A stretch of 64,000 nucleotides of DNA, taken from UBA1429 sp964482225. Its GTDB lineage: Bacteria; Chloroflexota; Anaerolineae; UBA1429. Where the stretch lies: assembly GCA_964482225.1 (NCBI GenBank), contig CAYZWT010000011.1:1-64000 (forward strand). Direction: 5' to 3'. A program made the position numbers and the translations under genes. Shown in pieces: positions 36,601-42,690 of the stretch. Numbering within the stretch: the first letter of the stretch is position 1; every line of letters starts with the position of its first letter. The notes below the pieces were generated by a model. The model was given only the letters and a program-made list of their open reading frames with translations. It searched no databases and was not told where the DNA came from.

Positions 36601-38486
36601 CCCGTGATGGTCTGGGGCGCGTCGCTCCTGACCGGCAGGTTCCCCAGGGTGGCGGCATCCCACGGGATGGCGATCTCGAGCATGGGTACCAGGCGCATGT
36701 TGCCATAGCCAAACCTGGGCTCGGCCGCATTCGGGTAGAGATCGGCGTAGGTAGTGGTGTTGCCGGCGATGCGCTGTATCTGGCCCTCCTGGTCGCCGCC
36801 GGGCCAATCGAGCACGCTCAGCGCCCACCAGAGGTGCTCATCCCTCTCTGGGCGAATCTGTAGCTCCACAAAAGCGGGCCTGCTCGCTTGCAGGTCGTCT
36901 ACCACCAGGGAAAAGGCATCGGCCTGGGGAACGAATGTCATGGGCGAGAGGTCCACATTGTCTGGAGTCCCATCGCCGTCGTTGTCGCGATCCAGCGGAT
37001 CGGGAACGCCATCGCCGTCGGTGTCCTGGCAGGCGCCACCCATCGGCGTGTAGGCGTAGCTGGCCCAGTCCCCGGCATAGGCCAGATCGGGGCACTCGAA
37101 GCCATCCAGCAGCCCGTCGCGATTGGTGTCGGGCGATAGCGGATCAGTGTGCCAGGTCTGCCCCTGGTATGTCAAGCCCGCCACTTCGACGCCGTCCGGA
37201 ATCAGGTCGCCATCGGTATCGGCCCTGTGCGGATCGGTGCCGAGGGCCAGCTCTTGGGCGCAGGTCAGCCCATCGCGATCCACATCGCTATCGGGCCCGT
37301 CCACCAGACAGGCATCTGGGGCCAGCCCGCCGGATGGGGAGACGGTGGTAGCAGCAGAACCCGTCGCCAATAGGGGCGCTGTTGTGCCAGGGGCCAGGTC
37401 GATGGCCAGGGCCGGGTCGCCGTTCAATGGCGCGCTCTCGACAACCCCCTGCCGCCCCAGCCGTTGGGCAAACGCGGCTACTTGGTGCGTTCGCAAAAGC
37501 GGGGTAAAGAGGAGCGAGACCACCATCCCCAGGGCCACTCCTGCCTGGAAAGAGCGGGACTGTCGAAACTTGAGGAACAGCGAAACCGCGAGCAAGGCAG
37601 CCAGGGCCACCGAGAGTTGCGCCACAGCGCGTTCCCATGCTCCAGGGGGCAGGTAGGTGGCCAGCAGGGCGCGCGCCCCGCCCGAGCGCCAGAGGTCCAG
37701 CCAGGTCTGGGTGGCAAAGGCAAACTCGGTCCGGATGAGGGCGGATACCTGCTCGCCCCCGTCGGGAGGAAAGGTTACCTCCAGCATCAGCCGCAGCGGA
37801 TACCCGGCGGCATCCAGCCAGAGCTCGCCCTGGCCGGCCGCCTCGCGATAGAGGGATGATGCCTCTAGGGTGACGCCGGCGGGCAGCTCGCCAGAGGTGC
37901 GCAAATAGTCCTCGATCTGATCCCGGATGTAGAGCGCCAGAGCGGGGCCATCGAGCACAAACCCATAGCGGGCCGGACTAACCGTGCTGCCATCGGGCAA
38001 CGTACGTGTAGCTGCGTCCAGCGCCCTTACATCGCGGGCGCCCACCAGGTAGGCCAGGGGGTTCCAGCCGGGGGCGAACACCCCGCTCGGCTGCTGCGCA
38101 ACCTGCCACTCGCCGCTGCCAACGCGGGCGCGCACCGCATCCCCGCTCACCTCGATCTCTATGGCGCTCTCGGCATCCAGCACACCGCCCGCCTCTTTCC
38201 AGAGGCGCATGGACATCTCCTGGGCGGGCAGGTTGACCTCGCCTTCCAGCCGAAAGGCGTCCTGGCGCGGGCCGAGACCTGTATGGGCGACCCTGGGGGC
38301 GGGGAGGATGGTTTGCAGGATATCGCTGCTGTAGCGGTATATACCGGCCCTCTGGGCCTGTTGCCATGCCTCTCGGATCGGCCCTTGTTCGTCGCCGGCC
38401 AGCGCGTGGGGGAGGATCAGCGGAACGCTCACAAGCACGAAACAGAGGAGGCAGAGCAGTAGCCCGAGATGACGTCTGTTCTTCAC
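24615..38486 (-). CDS. Giant secreted multidomain surface protein (4623 residues)
   Basis: It starts with GTG at 38486 (AAGGAG upstream) and a signal peptide (LGLLLCLLCFVLVSVPLIL). Two more membrane helices lie near 290-340. Thrombospondin-3-like calcium repeats (DxDxDG motifs) occur near 395-540 and again near 1466-1553. Between them is a region with several membrane helices (about 1070-1260). From about 1705 there are six LamG/concanavalin-like domains (near 1710, 1915, 2135, 2360, 2880 and 3090), most with a paired-Cys insert such as CSGSACP. Ig-like and DOMON-like beta segments follow. A P-domain-like region lies at about 4320-4445 (GDLLIRTYAV, LVAPSGAWVNLL). The tail is NVYLPLMW. It probably binds sugars or other cells at the surface. 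No catalytic domain was recognised. Confidence 0.88.
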   Translation of the reverse strand: MKNRRHLGLLLCLLCFVLVSVPLILPHALAGDEQGPIREAWQQAQRAGIYRYSSDILQTILPAPRVAHTGLGPRQDAFRLEGEVNLPAQEMSMRLWKEAGGVLDAESAIEIEVSGDAVRARVGSGEWQVAQQPSGVFAPGWNPLAYLVGARDVRALDAATRTLPDGSTVSPARYGFVLDGPALALYIRDQIEDYLRTSGELPAGVTLEASSLYREAAGQGELWLDAAGYPLRLMLEVTFPPDGGEQVSALIRTEFAFATQTWLDLWRSGGARALLATYLPPGAWERAVAQLSVALAALLAVSLFLKFRQSRSFQAGVALGMVVSLLFTPLLRTHQVAAFAQRLGRQGVVESAPLNGDPALAIDLAPGTTAPLLATGSAATTVSPSGGLAPDACLVDGPDSDVDRDGLTCAQELALGTDPHRADTDGDLIPDGVEVAGLTYQGQTWHTDPLSPDTNRDGLLDGFECPDLAYAGDWASYAYTPMGGACQDTDGDGVPDPLDRDNDGDGTPDNVDLSPMTFVPQADAFSLVVDDLQASRPAFVELQIRPERDEHLWWALSVLDWPGGDQEGQIQRIAGNTTTYADLYPNAAEPRFGYGNMRLVPMLEIAIPWDAATLGNLPVRSDAPQTITGQSDLATWLDADLLSSYGVSVKRADDQGNLVAYVPLNLVMDSTGGARVAFSARMPYRPVTAHWGRAHQMRLVWLVHALTDLCTAQDSEGNCTQWSLNNEQIIQTYYEPFTVTGLSVREEWGVDLAIVYADQAVGQSAQEDVLWSLADRLETTFLGARDSDADGLRDITVAEIARRFDRLTNGSVSEEERWGLGNALRVATARYAGSDEMLAGLMTTDVQQVLQAAFAPEDTPTLLFAAEQTFRRASLDHQATTYEQGVTIHMDRAAPSVMATLRWKPYAYQDGAWTHRELDAHLDSLEQRLQGSDPFFDPHAQENDPDTLGLKLGLAKSYYVTLAQGVSSMVQEGDRLLTAESPVGVDDWRLMHEELTVGKQFQGYAKHVVKAAYLLRGWYQNRQIEQMMAQLGYKTAEDVGGIMRKLDGLLLQVKNSWQELEMSVRVRWDSLSSVGRIGSLVGAGVLVAGIGVGLYCFLGSDLDTANKVQIATASLGLALVVLSAVQMTTKIIRAGQTAVSLTQRLQAATQEIAKEAKTAAFVGAIIAVGITVGFFIDSMISGGVTFGSLAFDAALADTIGTCVALVIMIAIAFIPVVGQIIALVLGLIDAVIALVCGIAGEDADSSWVCNGITGYVAQGIAWAIYGQHVMVDLERADRLRTYGLGIDWSAGSNGFAQGSQLSYHVSITNTIEKADFPLDVQALPYFWMWTDARTQSSAFAYSLAEGQETVAVSRGATSWQGDGPWWITKTASSHPLALPTAGLNRTIEGLYLNEGYALPLLECWGLLVTSVCYIREQADTNHYDLGQGFIYDILPATLGGFHALMAKGGGYALAWGQEGAVTFPVLKDADGDGLLSKAFGGPDPDDATWDADGDGLSDPFELQTGTDPDNADTDGDGLTDLEELLLGVNPLAADSDGDGLNDRQEIEGWLFVYGYAGATPLKTRVWSDPLNVDADQDGYDDARERIYGFHPRVASTGNILTLASEIRPATPEAGPSLAGGYVGPGATLSYEATVANHLNQRYAQGLLTTELPAAAQGALLPQTFVLHPLEETMVGGSLQIAPTAPTGLITFTQTASAQITDPTDLLGAPRIRLDFDEEEGATLLADSAGIAPSYNATCSGSACPVTGMEGVVGHAVAFDGANDYLSLGGFSFGAQVAAYSLWVKPETVSGTQALIMRGDSGNTRGVSLGIRDGQVWVGGSTGSGWQARYAGTILVGEWTHIAAVYRQYATAYWDHYRCEVYVNGQHVQTFSDCPFQLDGPGFVTTIGKHQAADANYYHGAMDDLRVYTHAPTSWHVPVLSLGFDRGTFTDDSDYANYVQCQPSCPSLAAGISGQAVSFAGNRYLGLVLPGVDFSQYTLSAWVYPQNSGDATVDAQPQGVMGVNAANVKASPHIVVVGNKLRIGFGTGKELVQFTTGDLITRNAWNHVVVTYGDGEGLLRVYVNGEHKASYSTGSIRPNNAMYYTKMTQVGSAGLVGDFSGSPELRLFRGLLDDVMIYREPLSGEEVRSLYHAGAEAVVFTLDDPPGGARRSDSPDRAYVQNNADATGLHNGACQEPACPVLGLAGREWRAALFDGVDDVILLDNSQGASFAFGGPTPAPFSLAAWVYPQGGGTIVSKFNGGVEGAYILRLLDDGRVAFHREVSPWGLVSTQTAPFDRWSHIVATYDGATMRIYINGALAASMASPGAMLAAPNTPVAIGALYNQGQLTNHWRGMLDDVRILRKGLSADEVRALYLSAPVLQMGFEEPQGAQLFVDSANGLNGGCSGGACPSAGVRGAVGLAISLDGVEQRVQIADSPSLNPAAHDDFAVMLWVRPEAQQPETSSGANDIVAKWAGAGGYPYTIRYLNQQSADSGRVLVGRSDGAHAPQLVSARTINDGRFHHVALVKVGSALYLYIDGLLDVSAPDTTVGATANAAPLHIGQRSDGGHRFAGVVDEFQVYSRGISAFEITDLVRAQSALVEDRQHTYLTVDAQPPVSALQSDHPYRPDRPVQLLVTASDEHAGVAWLDVAINGVWQAAPCCEDADGAAFCPMLTPSGEGRYLIQTRATDRVGNVESPADATLLLVDGAPPSVAIHATDGQPMGLAPDPDDPTAWLLPLSGTVSDPALSGGDPGSGVAQVYVSLTDPTGRPVRAGLQRAEIVGDSWQIVYALHEPEPNGAYTVQVSAEDGVGNISAWQTISLHIDASPPRVQVAFPRAADAGDLSATRAITQVGAVLYGEASDTGGSVQSGVASVEIALAPNLPGSPLHNELPPDGQVLHLALEDMPDAHGVLRMVDLSGQGNQGSCSGSTCPAYGAPGHSGYAMRFNGVNQGVAAGGVCASLQDAEAYSYGAWLYPLPGAGASASIVTFSTGTGSVRSKLFYDGTTGRIGYLDPQAGYVYSADTFAPERWRHVFATVGATGQGRLYVNGAIQATFTTGVRPLAGDRFDIGQGWMGSTPSHHLKGVLDEVRVLVRALSPDEVRALYQGSGPLLHLTFDSSQRYANGALLDDASGWGQRATAHTGGSTLRAVPGRVGAHALALDGIDDRIAIENADGFPTGDMPYSAMAWVLPGSMGSQGIVSWGAPGENQGVELGLSATGLRHSWGNADLETATGDLSGDWHHVAATYDGGARRLYLDGVELAQDQPTGLAVSAPIRVLIGATLAGEHLSGQLDDIRVYPRALSATEVALVAAEGWRPAALGQVGQPTTGWSYPVPGGLEGHYRLDVRGADQAGNLSLRDGGQWSGMVDTLAPRVSLTRQPVAGGYLYTATAEDWNLAESGFRSPCGEGLVTERQGFVSPWYLASLAEDPASHQRLYRLTATCYLPETAEESATACDLFGHCAAITGALELETLEGLSSGSTEAAGSPYASGDPLAIGVTEVLTGSAYTHAGYLLLGGPVSDAAQVAGIAVTAVGAPLDQPLVGAVRAVPGGYDMWQVAWRPDAALDLDGGVYAVTVQATDHLGGLVEVTEMVTLDVTPPPPATLALLHGVTGAALAPGSVITDAPGAMRLEWSAPQHDPDLAHSVVEWTVTTANSTQQVTTLHAPGEPGVSEIATQKAARISAQLGRFDAHGNARWQAVGPVIVDGPLTPDWIALDGPEGVYQGWMEAGCGLLGVDARMQRLAPQGASLDREQRLYATWDAEALRLTWIGVNWEADGDLFIYLDLHDGGSAQVYDPYPATVTNTVILLPYDALAGRQMAADYVLWVQDSARAALLRWNEGAQAWEGTGVDLGYAFAARPDGGSTDLHIPFEALGVDDPANSSLTLLALATEEQALRLWAAMPPRNPLNSDRVLQHLPPEQAHRFALLQSYTWDSLGPGVCPNGLYDDGPVQLQRADLYLELGSDVASAAYNLLRDNLFHIENGAQPLQGSAWQAGGAPMASRGALSVSALLPDHGPMVLGAAGEAGSDPSAALHTLMDVDLAALGDGQQVRYRLRYANLGSEPIVGLRVEVTTRGQLRLPDGQRIVGAEGESDRLDLALGDLSPGQEGEAAFVGQVDLAFDPLRASERAALQVVAYDAHGSAQVNQHDWLYIEHELDRSGPLVGIQANPPLVGSGATRAHGYSVDQSPVPTITLQIGLPDGGELSQVCLDATPEDGAWECAWEAPAIQDGALLRIRARGADIHGQLGEWSAWVSLTQDLAPPEIALDAATRSAIEGGVLGLEDVVLRGTLHDNHLVSGIEACRTVSETEVCEPVPFMVDPASFAVNPEWHAPVTLEDQPSQPLRLGACEPGDLLIRTYAVQEDLVVAEIGLGLNMDHPLRADVRAWLVAPSGAWVNLLDGGAQARNYDMLLGDAAPLAAARDRGDHLTALPLYGQHRRPSQPLGALAGEQAQGYWHLVLCDAYPEEDEGLYNRSRLILTGDAPPQDTGGSWRYALPAVDASDAAAHSLVLYGLDSVGNRTPLAQALDLALHVDTVAPLVSMTRSEERARVGASTPVAEGTIREGGLVTQILATVETPTGRSYVEHVSMPTPESWVYQLTPYHSGVYTLRIRATDRAGNSHTIAAFQVLAHMELDRNVYLPLMW

Positions 38487-38663
38487 CGATGCGCTCCTTG
38501 CTCCGGCGCGGGATCCGTTGGAGGCGGTGTGGCTCGCGCGCCCACGTTAGCAGCGATTGTACGCGCGGCCACACGGCGGGTCAATGCAGATCCCCTGGTC
38601 GCAATCAGGGTTCTCAGCAGACCCCCTTGCCGCGCGGAAGGGGTTTTGTCGTGCGTACGCGTC

Positions 38664-38692
38664 TTGACTCTGCCGCTCGAGCAACCTATAAT
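38664..38692 (+). promoter_or_regulatory. Strong sigma-70-type promoter
   Basis: TTGACT (38664-38669), a 17-base spacer and TATAAT (38687-38692) form a near-consensus promoter. It reads into the two-gene lower-GC insert that begins near 38744. The giant gene is divergent and starts at 38486. Confidence 0.8.
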
Positions 38693-38743
38693 GGCGTCAC
38701 TTGAACAAGGGCTTTAGCGTGCTGGAGAGCCTATCAAGCGAGG

Positions 38744-39088
38744 GTGTGGGCAGCCGACGACGCTTGGGTGATCCGCGACGAGGACGGGAACCCGAGCACG
38801 GTACCTACAGACTTTCCGCCCGAGATCAACGCCATGCTTACAGAAGAGCGCTATGAAGAGGCGCTTGCTTGGGTGAGGCAGCTAAGGGGAGATGAACAGC
38901 GAAAGGCGGCTGGATGCGTCCTTCTCGGGCTCTTGGCTTCGAAGGGAATATGGGTCGCCCCCGATGCCAATGACATAATCGAGCTCTCGCGACGAGAACT
39001 TGAGGCCATGCTTGCAGCTCAAGGCTACGGCTTCCGTGAGGTGGTAACCAGCTTGGTGGAGCTCGCTGGTGTGAAGCTGATCGATTGA
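38744..39088 (+). CDS. Small acidic helical protein, unknown
   Basis: The frame from GTG at 38744 gives 114 residues. The start is uncertain: the ribosome-binding site is weak, and ATG at 38834 is an alternative that keeps the helical core (MLTEERYEEALAWVRQL, LLGLLASKGIWVAPDAND, LSRRELEAMLAAQGYGF). I do not recognise a family. It lies 24 bases upstream of the putative nuclease gene, behind the same promoter, with the same lower GC. It may be an immunity, adaptor or regulatory partner of the nuclease; this is inferred from position only. Confidence 0.5.
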   Translation: MWAADDAWVIRDEDGNPSTVPTDFPPEINAMLTEERYEEALAWVRQLRGDEQRKAAGCVLLGLLASKGIWVAPDANDIIELSRRELEAMLAAQGYGFREVVTSLVELAGVKLID

Positions 39089-39112
39089 TGACAGATGTGG
39101 TGAAAGGGCTCT

Positions 39113-40855
39113 ATGAACCGATCTGCCGATGATCTCGTCCACGTACGGCCGTACAGGGGCATGATTGTGCGGGCGATGATGCGGAGGATCTTGCGAGACT
39201 ACGCCCCCGGGACCGTTTTGGAGGGTAAGCCAGCATTTGATCTGCTCCAACTGTGCGCAGCGTGCGTCGAGTCTACTCTAGCCAAGAAATGCAGCGGGCA
39301 CAGCAGATTGATGCTTCTCATCCTCACCAGAATGCTGGTATCGCCAGCTATGCTCGTACGCGATCCATCGGCACCCCAGCTAGACATGGGGCCGCTTGGT
39401 GTGATGACCCTTGCTGCTCTCAAGTACGGTAACTCCAAGTACGAGAGCTTTCTCCAGGCTGAGCCCATTGAGCCATTTCAATTGTCCGAAGTCCAAGCCC
39501 AGGATGTTCGGGATATCTGGGAACTCTCAGCGTACTGCAGCTACTTGGCTGGGCTCCGCCTTATCGTGGGCGACGGATGGAGGATTGTTGCGGATGAGGA
39601 GCGCGTATCCGCTGATCGGCGGGGTCGGCCGAACGCACTTGATCTCTTGCATCTTCGCCGCGTGGCTGATAACCGCAGTAGCTTTCTCTCTCGGTCGGCG
39701 CTCTTTGAAGAGTTCCCATCACCAGGTAGCGCCCGAGAACTTCATATAGATCATCCACGTGTGCTTTTTGCTCTACCACTTGCGAAGGCAGGTGATCTCG
39801 GTAGTGAGCCCCCGACAACGCTGCATTCTCGCCGAGCAGCTGGGATTCCTGACTTTCCTCACTATTTCCTCATGCATTGGGACGTACATGACGTAACGCA
39901 GCTCTTGGAACTGGGTGCGGAGGCAATCCAGGAAGAGTACGGCATATCTCCGACAGAATTCTCTGTCGTTCTGGCGGCAGTAACGGCTCGCACGATCCAT
40001 GACATAAATCGGCTTCCTGCTTGCATGGCCACCGCATGTCGGACGGGCCTCTCGGTGTTCTCATACAGGAATTTCCTGAGATCGCTAGAAGCTGGCATAG
40101 AGCTGATCACGCAGGTACTGGGCATTCCTGAGCCTTCGCATACTCTGAGGGCCCGCGCTCTACGCGGCCTACTCCTTTCCGACTCTAACTACCGCAACCT
40201 CGACATACTTTATCCCTCTATACGATCCATATTCTACAGGTTTGGGAATCATGTCGTCGTGGACTGGCTCCTGACTGCAGACCTTCTCATCAGATTGGTG
40301 TCGCTTGTGTCAGAAGACTCGTCCACCAAGAACGTCAAGGGAGTTCTGTTCGAACAAAGGGTGGGTGAATACATCTCCGAAACGAAGCCTGACGCCCAGA
40401 TGCTATTCCCGCCGAACAAGAAACTGAGACGCGGCGGGGAGTTGTTCGCCGAGATCGATCTGTCGTATCGGGTGGGTCATACAGCATTTATCATTGACTG
40501 TAAGGCCTATCAGGTCGCACCAGAGTGTGTCCGAGGAGACGCAGGCGCGGTCACCACGCGATGGTCGTACACTGAGCGGTGGCTATCCCGCGTCGTCTCC
40601 GTAACTCGCGCTTTGGCTGATGCCCCCCAAGGAGACAACTACAGTATTCCAGAGGATATCAGGTACTTGGTTCCAGTTGTTTGCTCAGCGAATGTCGAAC
40701 GCATCTACAGCGACGACGATCTGCATCTCTTGGCTCCCGGACTCTCACGCATCTGCACGCCATTTGAGCTCGTAGGCATCTTGGGCCAAGACAAGCTCGA
40801 CTTGGCGTCGAACGAGTATACCTTCTCGATCAATGCCAACCCTGGGGATTCATAG
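39113..40855 (+). CDS. Putative PD-(D/E)xK nuclease protein, possible defence effector
   Basis: This protein has 580 residues. The long N-terminal part (about 1-400) is helical and unknown to me. The C-terminal part (about 405-570) has the layout of restriction-endonuclease-fold proteins: KGVLFEQRVGEYI with a helix-borne Glu, then ELFAEIDLSYRVGHTAFIIDCKAY split by a hairpin, giving an Asp and the D-x-K pair. A basic and aromatic segment follows. Codon use and GC (about 52 percent in sampled stretches) differ clearly from the surrounding 65-70 percent, which suggests recent transfer. With the small upstream gene and its own promoter it forms a compact cassette, as many anti-phage systems do. 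The substrate and trigger are not visible. The nuclease call rests on the motif alone. Confidence 0.65.
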   Translation: MNRSADDLVHVRPYRGMIVRAMMRRILRDYAPGTVLEGKPAFDLLQLCAACVESTLAKKCSGHSRLMLLILTRMLVSPAMLVRDPSAPQLDMGPLGVMTLAALKYGNSKYESFLQAEPIEPFQLSEVQAQDVRDIWELSAYCSYLAGLRLIVGDGWRIVADEERVSADRRGRPNALDLLHLRRVADNRSSFLSRSALFEEFPSPGSARELHIDHPRVLFALPLAKAGDLGSEPPTTLHSRRAAGIPDFPHYFLMHWDVHDVTQLLELGAEAIQEEYGISPTEFSVVLAAVTARTIHDINRLPACMATACRTGLSVFSYRNFLRSLEAGIELITQVLGIPEPSHTLRARALRGLLLSDSNYRNLDILYPSIRSIFYRFGNHVVVDWLLTADLLIRLVSLVSEDSSTKNVKGVLFEQRVGEYISETKPDAQMLFPPNKKLRRGGELFAEIDLSYRVGHTAFIIDCKAYQVAPECVRGDAGAVTTRWSYTERWLSRVVSVTRALADAPQGDNYSIPEDIRYLVPVVCSANVERIYSDDDLHLLAPGLSRICTPFELVGILGQDKLDLASNEYTFSINANPGDS

Positions 40856-41008
40856 GCCCTTGCCCGCCAGTTCAACCCCTCCCATCGCCGCACCAACCCT
40901 CTCCATCCACAGAGGTGTCCGGCCGTTCCCTTGGCAGCGCGAGAGTGATTGTGCTACGCTACGGCTGATGTCGCCAGGCCCGGGCGTCGCCACACCAGCG
41001 AGCAAAAC

Positions 41009-41524
41009 ATGCCACAACACACAGTTGCCCCCATCAAGATACGTCCCTACCGGCCCGAGGATTGCCCGCACATCCGCGCCATTCTGACGCGCATCGGCTG
41101 GGAGGAGCGCTATATCGCCCATTTCGAGGCGCTGGCGGGGCCCTTTGCCGCGCGCGAGGACACCGCGCTTTTGATGGCGTGTCACGCCGGAGCGCCGGTT
41201 GGGTTCATCTTGGTCGAGCACTACCGCTGGAACCGGCTGGCCCAGATCCAGGGGTTGGCCGTGGACCCCGCCTTGCAGCGGCGGGGCGCGGCGACGGCGT
41301 TAACGGCCCAGGCCGAGGCGTGGGCTCGCTCGCAGGGCGCGCGCGGCCTCTATGTGGATACGCCCACCGGCAACACGGGTGGGCGGCGCTTTTACGAGGC
41401 CGCCGGGTTCCAGATCGGCTATGTCATGCCGCGCTACTATGACGACCAGACGGATGGGGTCACCTACCAGCGCTTTTTCACTGAGGCCGCACCGTCCATG
41501 CCCGACAAACGCCCAAGAGCATAG
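41009..41524 (+). CDS. GNAT-family N-acetyltransferase
   Basis: The protein has 171 residues from ATG at 41009. It shows the GNAT core: IRPYRPEDCPHIRAIL at the N terminus, then AQIQGLAVDPALQRRGAATALT, the acetyl-CoA pyrophosphate-binding Q-x-x-G-x-G/A motif, and GLYVDTPTGNTGGRRFYEAAGF. GNAT enzymes move an acetyl group from acetyl-CoA to an amine. The substrate cannot be told from sequence. The ribosome-binding site is weak. A frame extension upstream is not favoured because the family N terminus begins near residue 8 here. Confidence 0.85.
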   Translation: MPQHTVAPIKIRPYRPEDCPHIRAILTRIGWEERYIAHFEALAGPFAAREDTALLMACHAGAPVGFILVEHYRWNRLAQIQGLAVDPALQRRGAATALTAQAEAWARSQGARGLYVDTPTGNTGGRRFYEAAGFQIGYVMPRYYDDQTDGVTYQRFFTEAAPSMPDKRPRA

Positions 41525-41638
41525 CCAGCTCAAGGCCCTTTCCAGGGATTTCGCGCCGAGCGCGCATGCTGGCTGCGTTTTTTCTGCGGCTTTCGGCGTG
41601 AGACAGAGTGACGGCTATTCGTTCTCAGAGGAGGTCCC

Positions 41639-42526
41639 ATGCCAGAAAAGACACTGAAAGACAAGATAGCGCTGGTGGCCGGGGCTACACGCGGAGCCGG
41701 CCGCGGGATCGCCGTTGAGCTCGGCGCGGCTGGTGCTACCGTCTATGTCACGGGGCGCACAACCCGGGAGCACCGCTCCGAGTACAACCGCCCCGAAACC
41801 ATCCAGGAGACCGCCGAACTGGTCACACAGGCCGGAGGGCGCGGCATCGCCATCCCGACCGACCACCTGGACGTAGAGCAGGTGCGCGCTTTGGTGGCCA
41901 CCATCACGGCGCAATCCGGCCACTTGGACGTGCTGGTCAACGACATCTGGGGCGGCGAGCATCTGGCCGAGTGGAACACGCCCGTCTGGAAGCATTCGTT
42001 GGAGAATGGCTTGCGCTTGCTGCGGCTGGCTATTGATACCCATATCATAACCAGCCATCTCGCATTGCCTCTGTTGATCCGCAAGCCCGGCGGGCTGCTG
42101 ATCGAGATCACCGACGGAACCGCAGAGTATAACAGCACCCACTATCGTTTGTGCCTATACTATGATCTGGCCAAGACTTCGATCACGCGCATGGCCTGGG
42201 GCCTGGCCCACGAACTGGAGCTATACGGCTGCACTGCGGTCTGCGTGACCCCGGGCTGGATGCGGTCAGAGATGATGCTGGATATCATGGGCGTTACCGA
42301 GGCGAACTGGCGCGACGCCATCCCCCAAAACCCGGGCTTTCAGCGCTCGGAGACGCCCCACTTTGTCGGGCGGGCCATCGCTGCCCTCGCAGGCGATCCT
42401 GATGTCCACCGCTTCTCCGGGCAATCCCTTTCCAGCATCCAATTGGCGCGCATCTATGGCTTTACGGACCTCGATGGCTCCCAGCCTGATGCCTGGGGCG
42501 GGATCGAGGAGCCCTCAGATGTCTGA
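41639..42526 (+). CDS. Short-chain dehydrogenase/reductase (SDR)
   Basis: This 295-residue protein begins KDKIALVAGATRGAGRGIAV, with the glycine-rich NAD(P)-binding TGxxxGxG-type motif. The nearby Arg suits NADP. LVNDIWGG replaces the common NNAG, and YDLAK supplies the catalytic Tyr and Lys. The C-terminal part (CVTPGWMRSEMM) is typical. It follows GAGGAGGTCCC. The motif variant (NDIWGG) is seen in a subgroup close to DHRS1-like SDRs. Substrate is unknown. Confidence 0.88.
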   Translation: MPEKTLKDKIALVAGATRGAGRGIAVELGAAGATVYVTGRTTREHRSEYNRPETIQETAELVTQAGGRGIAIPTDHLDVEQVRALVATITAQSGHLDVLVNDIWGGEHLAEWNTPVWKHSLENGLRLLRLAIDTHIITSHLALPLLIRKPGGLLIEITDGTAEYNSTHYRLCLYYDLAKTSITRMAWGLAHELELYGCTAVCVTPGWMRSEMMLDIMGVTEANWRDAIPQNPGFQRSETPHFVGRAIAALAGDPDVHRFSGQSLSSIQLARIYGFTDLDGSQPDAWGGIEEPSDV

Positions 42527-42580
42527 TCCTACAGACGGCTTGTCGGCAAATGGCCGAATGCGCCCAACCCGCGCACGACC

Positions 42581-42610
42581 TTGACGCCTTCTTAACAGGC
42601 TCTACACAAT
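42581..42610 (+). promoter_or_regulatory. Possible promoter of the carbohydrate-binding-type lipoprotein
   Basis: TTGACG (42581-42586) with CACAAT (42605-42610) at an 18-base spacing, or TACACA (42603-42608) at 16, lies about 80 bases before the lipoprotein start at 42691. Confidence 0.4.
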
Positions 42611-42690
42611 CGCCGCCTACAATGGGCGATAAAGATGGCCCGCTCGCACGCGCAGCCTCGGGACTGTGCGTTGGCCCAAGGAGCACACCC

